DNA of 64,000 nt from Hirudo medicinalis. Taxonomy: Eukaryota; Annelida; Clitellata; Hirudinida; Hirudinidae. Under the pieces are notes generated by a model. The model worked only from the letters and a program-made list of their open reading frames with translations. It ran no database searches and was not told the origin of the DNA. Positions 38,335-50,500 of this stretch are shown here, piece by piece. The stretch is from the NCBI GenBank assembly GCA_011800805.1, contig MPNW01000366.1, forward strand, positions 36,153 through 100,152. The letters run 5' to 3'. A program made the position numbers and the translations under genes. Positions within the stretch are counted from its first letter, which is position 1. Each line of letters starts with the position of its first letter.

Positions 38335-38806
38335 TTACTTAAATATAAAGCCTTTCGAAATCAGGTCCTCCCTGGCTTCTTCAATTTCCTGCGAAGATGT
38401 TGAATACTAAGCATGAAAATATTTCAGTTATTATTAATTTCCGACAGCAAATTATATTCACTTTTTGTAACTGATCAGCAGCTTCTTGGCAGTTATTGAA
38501 GGTAACCACTCGATATACAATAACCAGCAGCGATGTCACCTAAGAAGCAAATTAGTCGATAAGAACTGAAGAGTCGAAAGATGCACAATCAATCCAATGT
38601 AATCTTACAGCAAGCACTGATCCAATGAAAAACGGGAGCTGCAAATGCAAAATCACTTTACTTATTGAAATTTTCTGAACGAATTATTTACTTACAAGGA
38701 TAACCCATATTCTGTGTCCCGGTTGAACCTTTTCTCCAAAAAGTAAATATAACCAGGTAGCCAACAACATAGCAAAAACGGACAGCCACTGCATTAATTT
38801 GGTCAT
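38335..38806 (-). CDS. DPM3: Dolichol-phosphate mannosyltransferase subunit 3
   Basis: ER membrane subunit that tethers and stabilises the catalytic DPM1 in the complex making dolichol-phosphate mannose for N-glycans, GPI anchors and O-mannose. Four exons, 38696-38806, 38609-38638, 38462-38539 and 38335-38388, each a whole number of codons, give 90 residues (vertebrate proteins have 92). The start MTKLMQWLSVFAMLLATWL matches the family N-terminus. Two hydrophobic segments lie at about residues 5-24 and 35-58. The C-terminal domain reads VYRVVTFNNCQEAADQLQK, EIEEAREDLISKG, the part that binds DPM1. Exon 2 is only 30 bases. The gene sits head-to-head with MFSD3. Confidence 0.96.
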
Positions 38807-39246
38807 TTTTCTAGGAATAAGAAGGCGTACAAAATAATGTACGACACTATATATTCAATACCGGCCAACTAAAGAAAGATATATTAACTCCCCGAGTTGA
38901 GCTGATCGCCACGTTCATAACAGCGTTTAAAAATAAACTTCCACTTCTGTAGTTGCATTTCTATAGAGTATTTTAAAACAATAAATTAATAACCAAATTA
39001 ATAACAATTAACTTTAAATAAAGCTTAGCAATTAATTTAAAATTTACATTGTTCTGAATTCTTGGGATTGATCCTTACCTTACCCCTAATTCTTGGGAGT
39101 TTATCGGGAGCTTAACATAAGTGTGATGGATAATAGGAGCGCGGGTCCTGGATGTCTTTCTTTCGTCTTTGTTTCTGTTGACTTTTAGATATCTCATTTT
39201 GCAGAATTTATGCTTTGATTTAGTTGTTAAATGAGTCAGGTTAAAG
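38807..39246. promoter_or_regulatory. Divergent promoter region between DPM3 and MFSD3
   Basis: Only 440 bases separate the two start codons, which face away from each other. The segment must hold both 5' UTRs and promoters, so shared regulation is likely. No specific element is clear beyond AT-rich stretches. Confidence 0.6.
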
Positions 39247-41142
39247 ATGGTGAACGTTTCAAATAAAGCGCTCCTCACATTTTTGTACTTCATACAGGGC
39301 ATACCTTATGGCCTGCAATCTCATTTTCTTCCCATTTATCTCTATTCTAAAGCGAGTTTTAATGCTTCTCAAATATCGTTCTTTAAGCTTCTTTCATTTC
39401 CATGGATCTTCAAATTTGCTTGGGGTCCTCTTGTGGACTCATTTAGCACCAAAAGAAGGTGGCTTTATGTAACAAACCTAATGTTGGGCATGGTGTGCCT
39501 CATTGGTGCACTTGTGACTCCAAACATTACAGTAATAAGTAGCATTTTATTCCTTCTCAATCTTTTTGCATCTATCCAAGATGTTGTTGTTGATGCTACA
39601 ACACTATCTTTGTTGACTGTTGAAGAATTCGCTGTTGGCAACATTGCTCAAGTTTGTTCATGAGAAATACCATTTCTTAGATAAATTTAATGTTTGGTAT
39701 GTTTAGTAGGCTCTGCATGCAAATGATTGGTAAAATATTGAACTTTTTGGGTGCAGGTGGTGGGTTATAAGCTTGGCTCTATATTTTCTGGAGGAATACT
39801 CACATCATTCATCCATGATGTTGGATGGACAGTCTTGCTTTGCATTGTTGCAGCATTTTATGCAGAAGCAACCATACTGGTCTTTGTGTCGCCAACTCTC
39901 TGCTCACACGAACGGCAAGAGCTTGATGGTTTGTAATAAGGCCTTTAGATGTCGTGCAAGAATTAAGGATTGCAAATTAAATGCAGGTAGGAACTTCAAC
40001 AATTCTCCAAACCTGGAGAACAAATCAGCATTTGCTTGTAAGGCACCTTTATTTATCGAATCTGGCACTGAGAGAGGTGTTCACACAAGCTCATTTTTCA
40101 CTGAGGTGTTTTCTGAACGAGGCACCATATGGCTCTTGATGTATCTACTGGTATATAAATTAGGTGATGATGTAACTGATTAACTTGTTCAATGTTGTTG
40201 AATCAGTAAAGTTAAATCTCTAATTTCAATAGGTGAACAAGGTGCCCTCTCCATTCTTCCTATGTATTTGCTGGATATGGGTATTTCAGCAGCTGATGTT
40301 ACTCTTTGGATTAGCATTGTTGGTCAAGCACTTTCAATAGCTGGGTCAATAATGGGTGGAGTTATTATTAAATTTACAAGGTAACTATTGGCTGGCAAAA
40401 GTTATGCAAAATGTCTGCTGATGACACCAATTCAGAGTATCACTGGCCATCCCAAAAGAATTCCTATTTTATATTAAACATGTTTATGAGATCTAATGCA
40501 AAATTAAGCACTAGTACCAGCTTTCAGGCTTAAATGTTGTATTAGAAGATGCATCAATCATACATTTTCATCCCTTGTTTTTGGCAGGAGGGTTCCGACT
40601 GAATTTATGTTGCAACAGATCTGCATGCTAAGACTTCTACCGGTTGGATGCCAGCTTTTGATGGTAATTGCATGGGACCACAAACTTCTCTCAAAGCATT
40701 TTCTACTGTGTTGGTATCCAAATTTTTCATATAATAATAACTTCAGAATATAAGTTGTCAAGTATGATCAAATGCTTTTCTTATTAGAAATTTTGTTCTA
40801 GGTGCCTTAGTTGTTTCAAGTCAGTTACTGTTGCTAATAAGTGGAATTGTCACAACAACAACCTTTACCCTAGTGATGGAGATTTCAAAGAGAGTTCCAA
40901 AAAAAGTCCAAGCAACACATTATGCAATAATGTCTGCCGTTGAGGTACTGGGAAAATTAATGTTTGCCTCTACTTCAGGATGGATTGTTGACATAGCCGG
41001 TTACAATGTTGCCTTCCTCTTATTCGTGTTTCTTAATGTTCTTGTTTTACCTCTTTTTACCAAACTCCCAAAAGGGATGGTCAAAATAGACAATTTACAA
41101 AAGCATCAACTCAATCTTAGTAGGGACAAAAAGCTGTATTAA
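39247..41142 (+). CDS. MFSD3: Major facilitator superfamily domain-containing protein 3
   Basis: Multi-pass membrane transporter-like protein of the MFS (acetyl-CoA transporter-related group); substrate uncertain. Exons 39247-39651, 39757-39928, 39987-40163, 40233-40380, 40588-40709 and 40802-41142 join in phase to 454 codons plus TAA. The N-terminus carries FLYFIQGIPYGLQSHFLP, then FKFAWGPLVDSFSTKRRWL and LLNLFASIQDVVVDATTL, as in vertebrate MFSD3. Later blocks are VVGYKLGSIFSGGIL, YKLGEQGALSILPMYLL, and TTTTFTLVMEISKRVP followed by QATHYAIMSAVEVLGKLMF. The donor after 40709 was chosen for phase (ctgt/gttggt) and is the least certain junction. Slightly longer than the human protein (412 residues), mainly in the central loop. 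Confidence 0.93.
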
Positions 41143-41526
41143 TGGAATAAGCTTCGTGTTCACCTTATTTCTGACATCACAAAACCTCCAGTATGGCATT
41201 TTACGAATTAATGTTGCACATACTTTTACTAATTGTTGCCATACACATCCACTTAAAATTTGTAGTCTTTATATAAGTATTTTTAGAAAATTTAATCTCC
41301 AAGATTTTCTTAAATTTTGTTGAGTTTGTTAATGTTGAACTTTAATTTTTTCCCTCCAACCTCAATTTATGTTAGTAATGAATTAGCAATTAAAAACGTT
41401 AAACTTTTATTCTGAAAATTGTAAAACATTTCAACATGCTTCAAGTAAATATTTTCTAAACAAAAGAAAAAATCTGGAAGCATCAAACTATAAATTTTAC
41501 CATCACACATTAAAGCCTCTAGTTAA
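41143..41526. other. Convergent 3' spacer between MFSD3 and DNAH6
   Basis: About 384 bases between two stop codons on opposite strands. The 3' UTRs of both genes must lie here and probably overlap or abut. No gene or repeat was seen. Confidence 0.6.
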
Positions 41527-44500
41527 TCAGCTATTGAGTTGACATAGCAGTGCTGACCCCTTGCAGATCCAGTATCGGCTTGGCAGAGTGGATGGGAGAT
41601 AAAATGTCACCACAAAATTTGTAGAATGACCTGGATTGAGTGAGAAATCAGTTGAAACTTTTGCAAGCTTCTATGGATCAATCAACCTCTAAAATATTAC
41701 ATATCATATTAATTTTTGTGTTTGTTGTGCCTCTGGAAAATGGGATTTATGGATCAGAGAAATTCTTATTTTTTCTAGGCTTCCATTTCTGAAGCAGTGA
41801 CTAAAACTGACTAGCCTTTGTGAATGTTCATAGTGGTGTTCATACAGTCCATATAGAATGTTCATACAGTTCATAATTTCTTTAATAAACCTTTGTCACT
41901 AAATGTCACTATTTCTTCTGAGTGCCAGATGAAGAACAACTCACCTGTGGTGGACAACACTCCAGCTCTTTCAGATGTTTTATAGAGTGGAGCTTGATAT
42001 AGATAACTGGGAGGTTCATAATCCATGATTGGATCCATAAGAACATAGGGCATAGGACTGTTCATCTCGCCTGGAAGAGAGTCTTCCATGATGTTCAACA
42101 GATTACTCCATCTGGAATTTTTGTTGCATAGTTCATAGGTTTATGGATATTAGATTACATCAATGATCTTGACAAATGGATATTTGTGCAAATTATTTGG
42201 ATAAATATTTGAGAAACACTGCAACCTGAAGCCATCAGCAAACAGTCCGTAGATTATAATTCCATTTTTGAAAGTGATGGATTCCATGATAGTGCTTTTT
42301 GAGCTCTCAATGTTTGGTAGCATGGTTTCCAAGTTGTCCTCCATTTTTGAGTATCTTAAAATAGCATCCACATTAAAATTTGATATTCATCAAGTCCAAA
42401 TCATGATTTTAGCCTGATTTTATAGTGAGTGTTTTTCAAAGCAATGTTATGGAATAATTCTGACCTCTCAAGATTCAGTTCTGAGGTGTTATACTCGTTT
42501 GATAAAACCACAAAACGGAAACTCAGGTGGTCAATTGGCAATTCGAATCTCCTGGCATGTCTCTGGAGCACCCCGGTCAAGAAGCCTTCATTTTTATATT
42601 AATTTGTTTAAACATTCCTTGTAGCTTCCTTTTTGAAGAATAGGCGTTACTGACCTTGAGGAAAATAAAACCCTGATATCCAAAATGCCAGGGGCTCTCC
42701 TCTAGTTGCCCACTTAGAGAGAAATTCAATTCTGTCCACTAGGTCTGCAACCCAACTGGAGAGGGGCTTCATAGATTGGTAGGAAGCTGCTGACCATTGT
42801 TGTGGAAGCTTATAAATGAAGTTGAAAATTGCATTAACACTAAGAGTATGATTTCATACTCTGTTATATATATATAACAAATATATCTAAAAAGGGATAA
42901 TAAAATCTAAAATAACTGGGATGGAGAGTGGAATGTGAGGAATGCAACATCAAGCACCTTATCATCAAGGAAGGAGTTGTAAATCATTTCCAAATCCTCA
43001 GACATCACCACAAATCCTTTGATTGCTTTTTGTAGCTGGTTTAAGGACTCCTATGAAATCAGAGATAAAATAAATTAAATTTAAGAGTTTAAAAACATTA
43101 AAATAAATACAAACTCTGAGAAGTTGCAGCAACTTGTTATATCTCTCAACTTCTTGAAGAAAAACAGTGCTGAGTGAATTCATTCGACCCTTTTCATCCA
43201 GCTGTTGAAATGAAGCAATTAAACCTCAACAAATGAAAATAATAGACAAACAAATTCCCATCACCTGGAATAAATCAGTCTTATGTTTCTCCAAGTTGAT
43301 GAACTCAGGAATCAACCTAAGGAATTGCATCACCATTGATTCGATGATTTCATCACTTGTCATCCCCACCGCAGTGGACAAGATTCGGGGCTGGAGTCCC
43401 AAAATGGTAGCCATGAAAGAACTAATTTCTTGATGCTGAAATCATTTAAATTTTTTGCCAATTTGACTTCATCTTCAAATTAAACTTCTGTGAATCATTA
43501 TCTTTAAATCTCTGCATTAAGGGCTTTTAAACTTCATACCTGAAAAGCAAGGTCAGCATTGTCATGCATGCCAAATATCTCTGGAGGATCATTTATTGGC
43601 AGATTTTCTACATATTCTTTTGCATCAAGCAGTGTCCCGCTGGTAGGAGCATAATATAAACCTGAAAATTCATTTAACATTGCAGTCACAGCATTTTCAG
43701 TTTTAATTCAAGTCTTCTTTAGCAGCTGACCTGATTCAGAATATTTGTATCCGTCCAGCATTGCATCTTGGTGAAAAAATTTCCTAAGCACTGTTCTCAG
43801 GCATCTCTGATCCCATTGGTCTGTCACTCTTCCTCCATATGTTATCTATGTTGTAATTGGTTATCCATAGATAAAAATAGCATTAAGATTCTTAAGACAC
43901 CAATGAGTTGAATCACCTCTGAAGTGATGTAAGAGAGGGCATCCCAAGGTATGATGGATGTGGTGCAGAACATCTGAAGATTTAATAAGGCACACTCCCT
44001 GTCTGAATCATTGAAGTCATACTGTCGGGACACATTGCCAAGTTAGAGTCAAGATTCAATGCATTCACAAACACAAATTAAAACACTATTGTTGTATCTT
44101 GCCTTTTGAGGTGCTTTATTTAAAATCCAATGTTATTTCAAGCAGAAAAGATTCAGAAAATACCAATGATTGAGCAATAACTATTTAATTAGAAAAGAGG
44201 AATGAAGGAGAAATTCATTAGCATGTGCTATCATGGTCCTCTTTCATAAGTTGGAAAATTTGTTAGAATTTGTACTCTCATTTTCTCACTGATCACAATA
44301 GTAACTTTTATTTGATTATTAATTACAAAATTATTAACTGCAAAAATAGCCTGTATTTTTTTGTAAATATTTAAATTGACCATCACAGTACAACCAGAAT
44401 GGTTAGAATTATTTTTTAAATTATTTATTTCATTTATTTAACCAATCGCTCAAACAGAAGGAGTATAGGCCACTAACACCATTCAGGAAATAATGAAAGA

Positions 44501-47500
44501 AAATTATGTGGTGTTTGAAGCAAGTATAGAGAGGCTGAGTACATGTTAAAAATTTAGAGAAGTTGACTTCTAACTATAGTTAACAATATTGTGCAGCAGA
44601 AAGTTTGATGTTGTCAACAATTTTTAAAGAACTTCATAGTGCCGATCCAACAATGACCAAGCATTAACTCAAAATGATGGCCCTTGTGGCCGAATAGGCA
44701 GATGGTTGAAACTCTTTTAACTTTTTTAAAATTTGTAAATATTGTCTCCTGGCAGTTATTATAAGAATTCAAGTGCTCTTCAATTATGATATGGATTTAA
44801 AAAAATAACTCAACCACCTTGATGTTCCAACCAAGTGGGCCAAACTTTTTCCTTTCCAGAATGACAGAATGAAAAAAGCAGATTCCAAACACCAACTTTT
44901 TCCATATCATTCCAAGAGCTTCAAAAGAGAATCATCATAAAGTTACAAATTAAACCATTTTAGAATTTAATAACTAAAACATTTAATAATATAATTAATA
45001 AATAATGGTAATTTCTGAAGTGTTAATTGAAAATAACATCTACCTTAGCAGCGCCAGTAAATTTTTATAAAAAATCTTATAATGTTAAAACATTTTTCTC
45101 CAATGACAACAATCTGTCCATTACTAACAATGCTCCTCATAAAAGAAAGGAGAAATTTCATTCAGTGCCCTGCGAAGATTTGACTTGATTCCTTTGGGTG
45201 GCTCATTGGTGACCTTTACACTGTTTTGAAGAATGAAGATTGGAAATGAGCTCGAAGGTACTGAACTCAGGAAGAGTCTGAAGTCATCGCTGATATCAGA
45301 TGGCTTGTTAATCATCAGTTTTATGATGTCTTCCAACTCTGGCATCCATGAGGCAGCCAGGTGGCAATTCTGAGGTTATAAATGTGTTCAATGTCACACT
45401 GGTCAAGAGATTACAGATCACAGTAAATTCAAATAATTGTTATGATAATGATGTTGATGACATTAAATGCCAACCTGAAGGAAAATCCAATCTCCAGATC
45501 TCATAGATACATGCAACAATTTCTTTGCAACTGGTCCTTGTCCCTGACCCAAAGAAATTGCCTGCACCCTGTAAAATATTTGTGGAATAAAACTACTGAA
45601 GTAAAAGATATTGATAGTGAAAACTGCAGATGACCTGTCCTGATAATTCCGTTCCTTCACAAATTTTTGAAAGCTGGACATGGGATCAGAACCAGGACAA
45701 AGGATAAAAACTAGAGGGATAACATTAGACATGTCTGCATAGAGGGTAGCAAGATCACTAGGTGGTGATTCAACAAAGAATTTTCCCAGGTTCTCTTTAA
45801 CAAAAGCTACTATCGCATGCATAATCTGCATAATGGTAAAAATCATCGTCATGGTTACTGTGACCTAAACATCTGTATGACATCCAAATGTAGAGAAACC
45901 AATTTATATATGATACAACAAATTCCATACACTTGAGATGCACTTCAAAGTTTGGATTGAACTATTAATTAAGATGAGTTAATAGTTTGAAAATGATCCC
46001 AATAGATTCAAAATCATTAAAATGACAATCTACTGCCATTAACCTGCTCCCTTTTAAAAATTTTGGTGAGGAGGAGCTTTTGAAAAGAGCTGCACATTGT
46101 GTTTAAAGACTCGTCATCTGCTGGTACTTCGGATATATCTTCAACAGCAAAAGATTTGTTTTCAACCAACTCTTCTTCACTTTTATCATCTCTTGAGAAG
46201 TTAATTTCTAACTTCAAGGTGAGAACGATTTTTTAAAATTCTAATTGAGCCAAAGCATGCAAGTACATAAACATTTTAAAACTAACTAAATAGTCAGCAA
46301 GGTTAACTGAAAATCTTTTGTATCTAAATTCCCTTTTTAGGCAATCAAAAAATGGCAGTGCTTTTCTTAATTCACAAAATTTAATCCAGAAACCATCATC
46401 CACATCTTTCAGAGACGGAGACTTGGCTGGTGGAGTCCAATTTTGTATCCTCAAGCCCCTGCAAAAATAGTCCCACTCTTCTGATGGAATGAGACCATCA
46501 TTCTTCATGATCTCTACACAAAGCATGAATGAAAACACCAGCTTGTCTTTTTCAAATAGACCCCTAAAAAATATTGCAAAAATATTATATTATTCATGAT
46601 CTCTTTAGGCATCATAATGCTCTTTCCTGTAGGTTCAGAAATCGGACATGAAAGCTTACAAAAAGGAATATAGAAACATATAATATATGAAAAAAAATTA
46701 TAAGGCTAATTTATGAGGATGCTTTAAACTCCATAAAAAGACCTGGAGACATTCCTGTAAACATCTTCAAGAGAACAGTTGAGAAGAGTTTGGAGTCTGA
46801 TACCTAAGTCTTTATTCTTTGGGCTGGTGCTGACCATATTGCTGAACAGGGACTTGAAGTACTTGAGTGAAAACTGATACATACCATCTACCTCTGCCAT
46901 GTTTGCCACCACAAAGTACATAATTGATCCTCTGGTTGCCACCACACGATATTTCTCTCTGCTATGTGATATCTTCTCCTCTGTCGCCTCTGCATCTTTC
47001 AGTCTTTCAATGATAACACCAGATGTTACCTGTGCACAGTTAGCAAGATGATTGGTTAAATGAGGATTTATTTATTTTGTATTAAAAGTTATAAATTACC
47101 TTTGAATCATTAAGGGTGTTGATCAAGTCCTCATTATCAAGAATGGTTCCTTCTGATTCAAAAAGCAATTTCAGTATTTTGTCCTCAATGGATTTTAGCT
47201 GATTCTTATCTGTGTTAATCTTCACTATTAGTTGATTCCTCTGGTCTTCCAAGTCTAGCCTTTCAAGACCTACCACATCCCTTTTATAATAATGATGATG
47301 ATAATAACAATAACAACAATAATGATGATGTTGACTATGAGGACGATGACAATAAAAATGGATTGCGTTCCTGCAAGCAGCAGTAATGGCGACAGTCCTA
47401 ATGTGTGGAATTCGCAACCCAGCCTGCATTGCCAGGGAAAACCCTTGGGGCACATTATAAATGATAGAGCTATTAAAAAGTGCCTTCACATCCAATTTGA

Positions 47501-50500
47501 TACATAAGGCACTCAAAATTATGTCTAAATACAATGCAATGACAGTGATAATGACAATAATAATTAAAAAAATAATTTTGATTAGTAAACAAAATTTGTA
47601 AATCCCTAACCCTAGTAATTGTTCCTCCAAACCAGATGGAGTGACTGTAAAGTTGATAATGGTGACTTTGACACACACTTCAGGCATGAAGTGTGGATTA
47701 GGCAGCTTTGTTGTCATGTAGAAGCGAAAGTTCTTATCATAATCCACATCGGAATCACCCAGGTGCATTACCAGTCTTCCTCCCTGATATAGTTTACGAA
47801 AATCTACTTAATTCCACACAAATTTCCATACTTTCCATTACTTGGTTAGTAGCACCAAATTAAATTATTTGGCTAATTCGCTTGGTAACTTTCTTAGGAG
47901 ATTTAAAGTTTGAGGTCTTACCGACAAAAATGTTTGCCTGAGAAGAATCGGGTCGAGTGAGGGGTCGAGGATCTCTCCAACATCTTCAAGAAGGACTGGA
48001 AGTCCTAGTCGTATTGCAGTCTCAAAAGTTCTCAGAAGATTCTGCTCTGTTGATTTGATCACTTTTAAACTGTTCATTGCCTCTTTGTTACGAATCCATC
48101 TGTTAGCCTAGCAACATGTGCAAATGAAATTATTGGATATTAGATTAAGAGCCAGAAACATTCTTACTTGCTCCTGTGGATCAATCATAAGGGGCCATCT
48201 CCTTGATCTGGTGACAAGCACAGCATTCTCAACAGATACCTTGTCCCTTGGAAGTCCACCAGAATTCCATTGCCTCACTTCATAGGGGTCAGCAAGAACG
48301 GACACAAGAGTGAGTGAGGATGTTACGGGGATCTGCAGCTCAAGGCATCTTGCTGTCCAACTGTTCATGAGGGCATTCCTGTAAGTGCTTGTGAATGCTC
48401 CAAAATATGCAATGCAAGCAGCTGATATGAATACATCACCAATTACGTTCCCAATCTGCACATCATACATCTTGATGCTTTCCTCCCATCGAGATTTTTC
48501 GGACATGAGGGCTGTTGTCAACTTCCCTGCTCGCCTCAGTCTAGCCTGGGTGAGTGCTATGCTCTTTGTCAAGAACATCTTCTCCTCAACACTATCATCA
48601 TATAACTTTTGCATCTTCCTGATGTCATCTTCAACTCTGTTCAATTTTTCTTGCTTCTGTTTCAAGTTTTCTTTGACTAGATCAAGTTCTGCCTGGGCTT
48701 CAGCATGCCTTCAAAGCATGAAAATATTGATGAAAAATTAACAAACTCAAAAAAAGGGTTTTTTTTTTGTAATGTAATCTAGAAATAAATGATTTGCCTA
48801 CTTTCTTCTTTTGGGTTCCACTGTCCTAAATACATGGGCATATAGATCTATTGCTCTGACCCACATGCAAAGAGACCTTGAAGCTCTGGATACTTTTTCA
48901 ACAGCATCGGGAGTAAATTTTGGATTGTCAATGTACTTCTTCAATTTTTTAATGAGAGCGTCAGGTATGTGCTCTTTGTCAAATTCCTTTAATCTCCTTA
49001 GAAAATTTGGATCACCAAGCAAAACTTTGGCTGAAGCCCAGTCAGTCTTAACATTCAATAGGAGACACACAGCCTCCATGACAGTCTGAACAAGCTCAGG
49101 AGGTATAGCATAAACTCTGATTTCAGAAATATCACCTTTGTCAAGAGCATCCAATGCCTTGATGGAATTTTCAAGAGCTGGCAGGGCTTCATTTAGATCT
49201 CTCATGGCATCATCAGCAATGGCCTGAGTTTCTTTGGCTTTGGCTTCTGCAATCATCTCCTCTTCTTTAACAATCTTCCTAACTTCATCAGCTGCTTCCT
49301 GATCAATAGCTAATTTTTCCATTAGTTTTTCTGCTTTCTCAGATTTTTCTTTAAGTTCTGGCTCTAGCGCAATCAACTCCACCTTCATTTTGTCCACTGA
49401 GTCGTTGGCCTCAAGGAGTTTTGCCAGACCATTCTTCACTCTATCCCGAGCACTTGTAATCTGTTTCTTTTTCTCTCCCAGCATTGAAATATAAAGATTG
49501 ATGAGTTCAAGATAACTTGTTGGAGTGGTATAGTATTTTCTTCGTAATTCTTCATAAAATAAATGGGCCATCTCCCCAACACTTGTGTGTATTTCAACAC
49601 ACATGCTTGAGATTTTCTGCTTGAGGGAGTCATCTCCAAGTTCAATAGAATCAAAAGCTTCCCTGGAAACTGTATATAAAGCATCAGAAGGCCATTCAAC
49701 AAACCAGTCAATGGTGCAGCAGTTGACAAGAGATGGAAACATCCTACACCTAGATCGGAAAGAAGTTCCAACTGGACTCATGCAAAGCGCAATATGCAGG
49801 TTGTTCCTTACTCTATTGATAAAAAACTGATATATTCCATCCCTGTTATTCTCTGGTATTCCTGCCTCTTTGGCTGCAGGACGACAGAAAGCCAAATTTT
49901 TTTCATATTCATCAGGTTCAAAAAGATTTGGAACTTCCCCAGAGTTGAGGATATTGTTAAGGTCTTCCAAAAATTCCTCTTTTATGATTTGTGTGTCTGT
50001 AAGAAGGAAGACAGTTGGCTGGTTTTGAATGCCTGCTATGTGATAGATTTGCTTTAGATCATCATGATATGCAGCATAGTCATATCCTCTCCTGATATCA
50101 ATCTGGAAGCATTTACATTCACAGATGTGCGCAGCTAGTTTGGTGAGAGATTGCTTGCCACATCCTCCAACACCAACCAAAAGTGAATTCCCCCGTTGTT
50201 GTCTCAAAACTCTTGCTATTCTTGTAAGGTGTTCAATTGCATCCATAAAAAAAACAAGTTTTAGTTCTTTATTGGATTGTATGTTATAATCATCTAAGTA
50301 GTCCCTCAGAATGTTTGGAATATTTGGATTCATACTAATCTCCTCATAAACCTTTTCTTCTTTTGGCAGCCCCATTTTCATAAAATCTCCAAACAGGATA
50401 GGATGGGCAACAAGTTCTTCCACTGTTATTGGGCATTCAGTAAACATTCTTGAAGAAACCTCAGCCAAGAGCTGATGAAACAGCAATTTATCATCCTGGT

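Noticed and set aside
39075..39302. 75-codon minus-strand open frame over the MFSD3 start
   Set aside because: It is the reverse of MFSD3 exon 1 and its 5' flank, and DPM3 already accounts for the minus-strand gene beside it.
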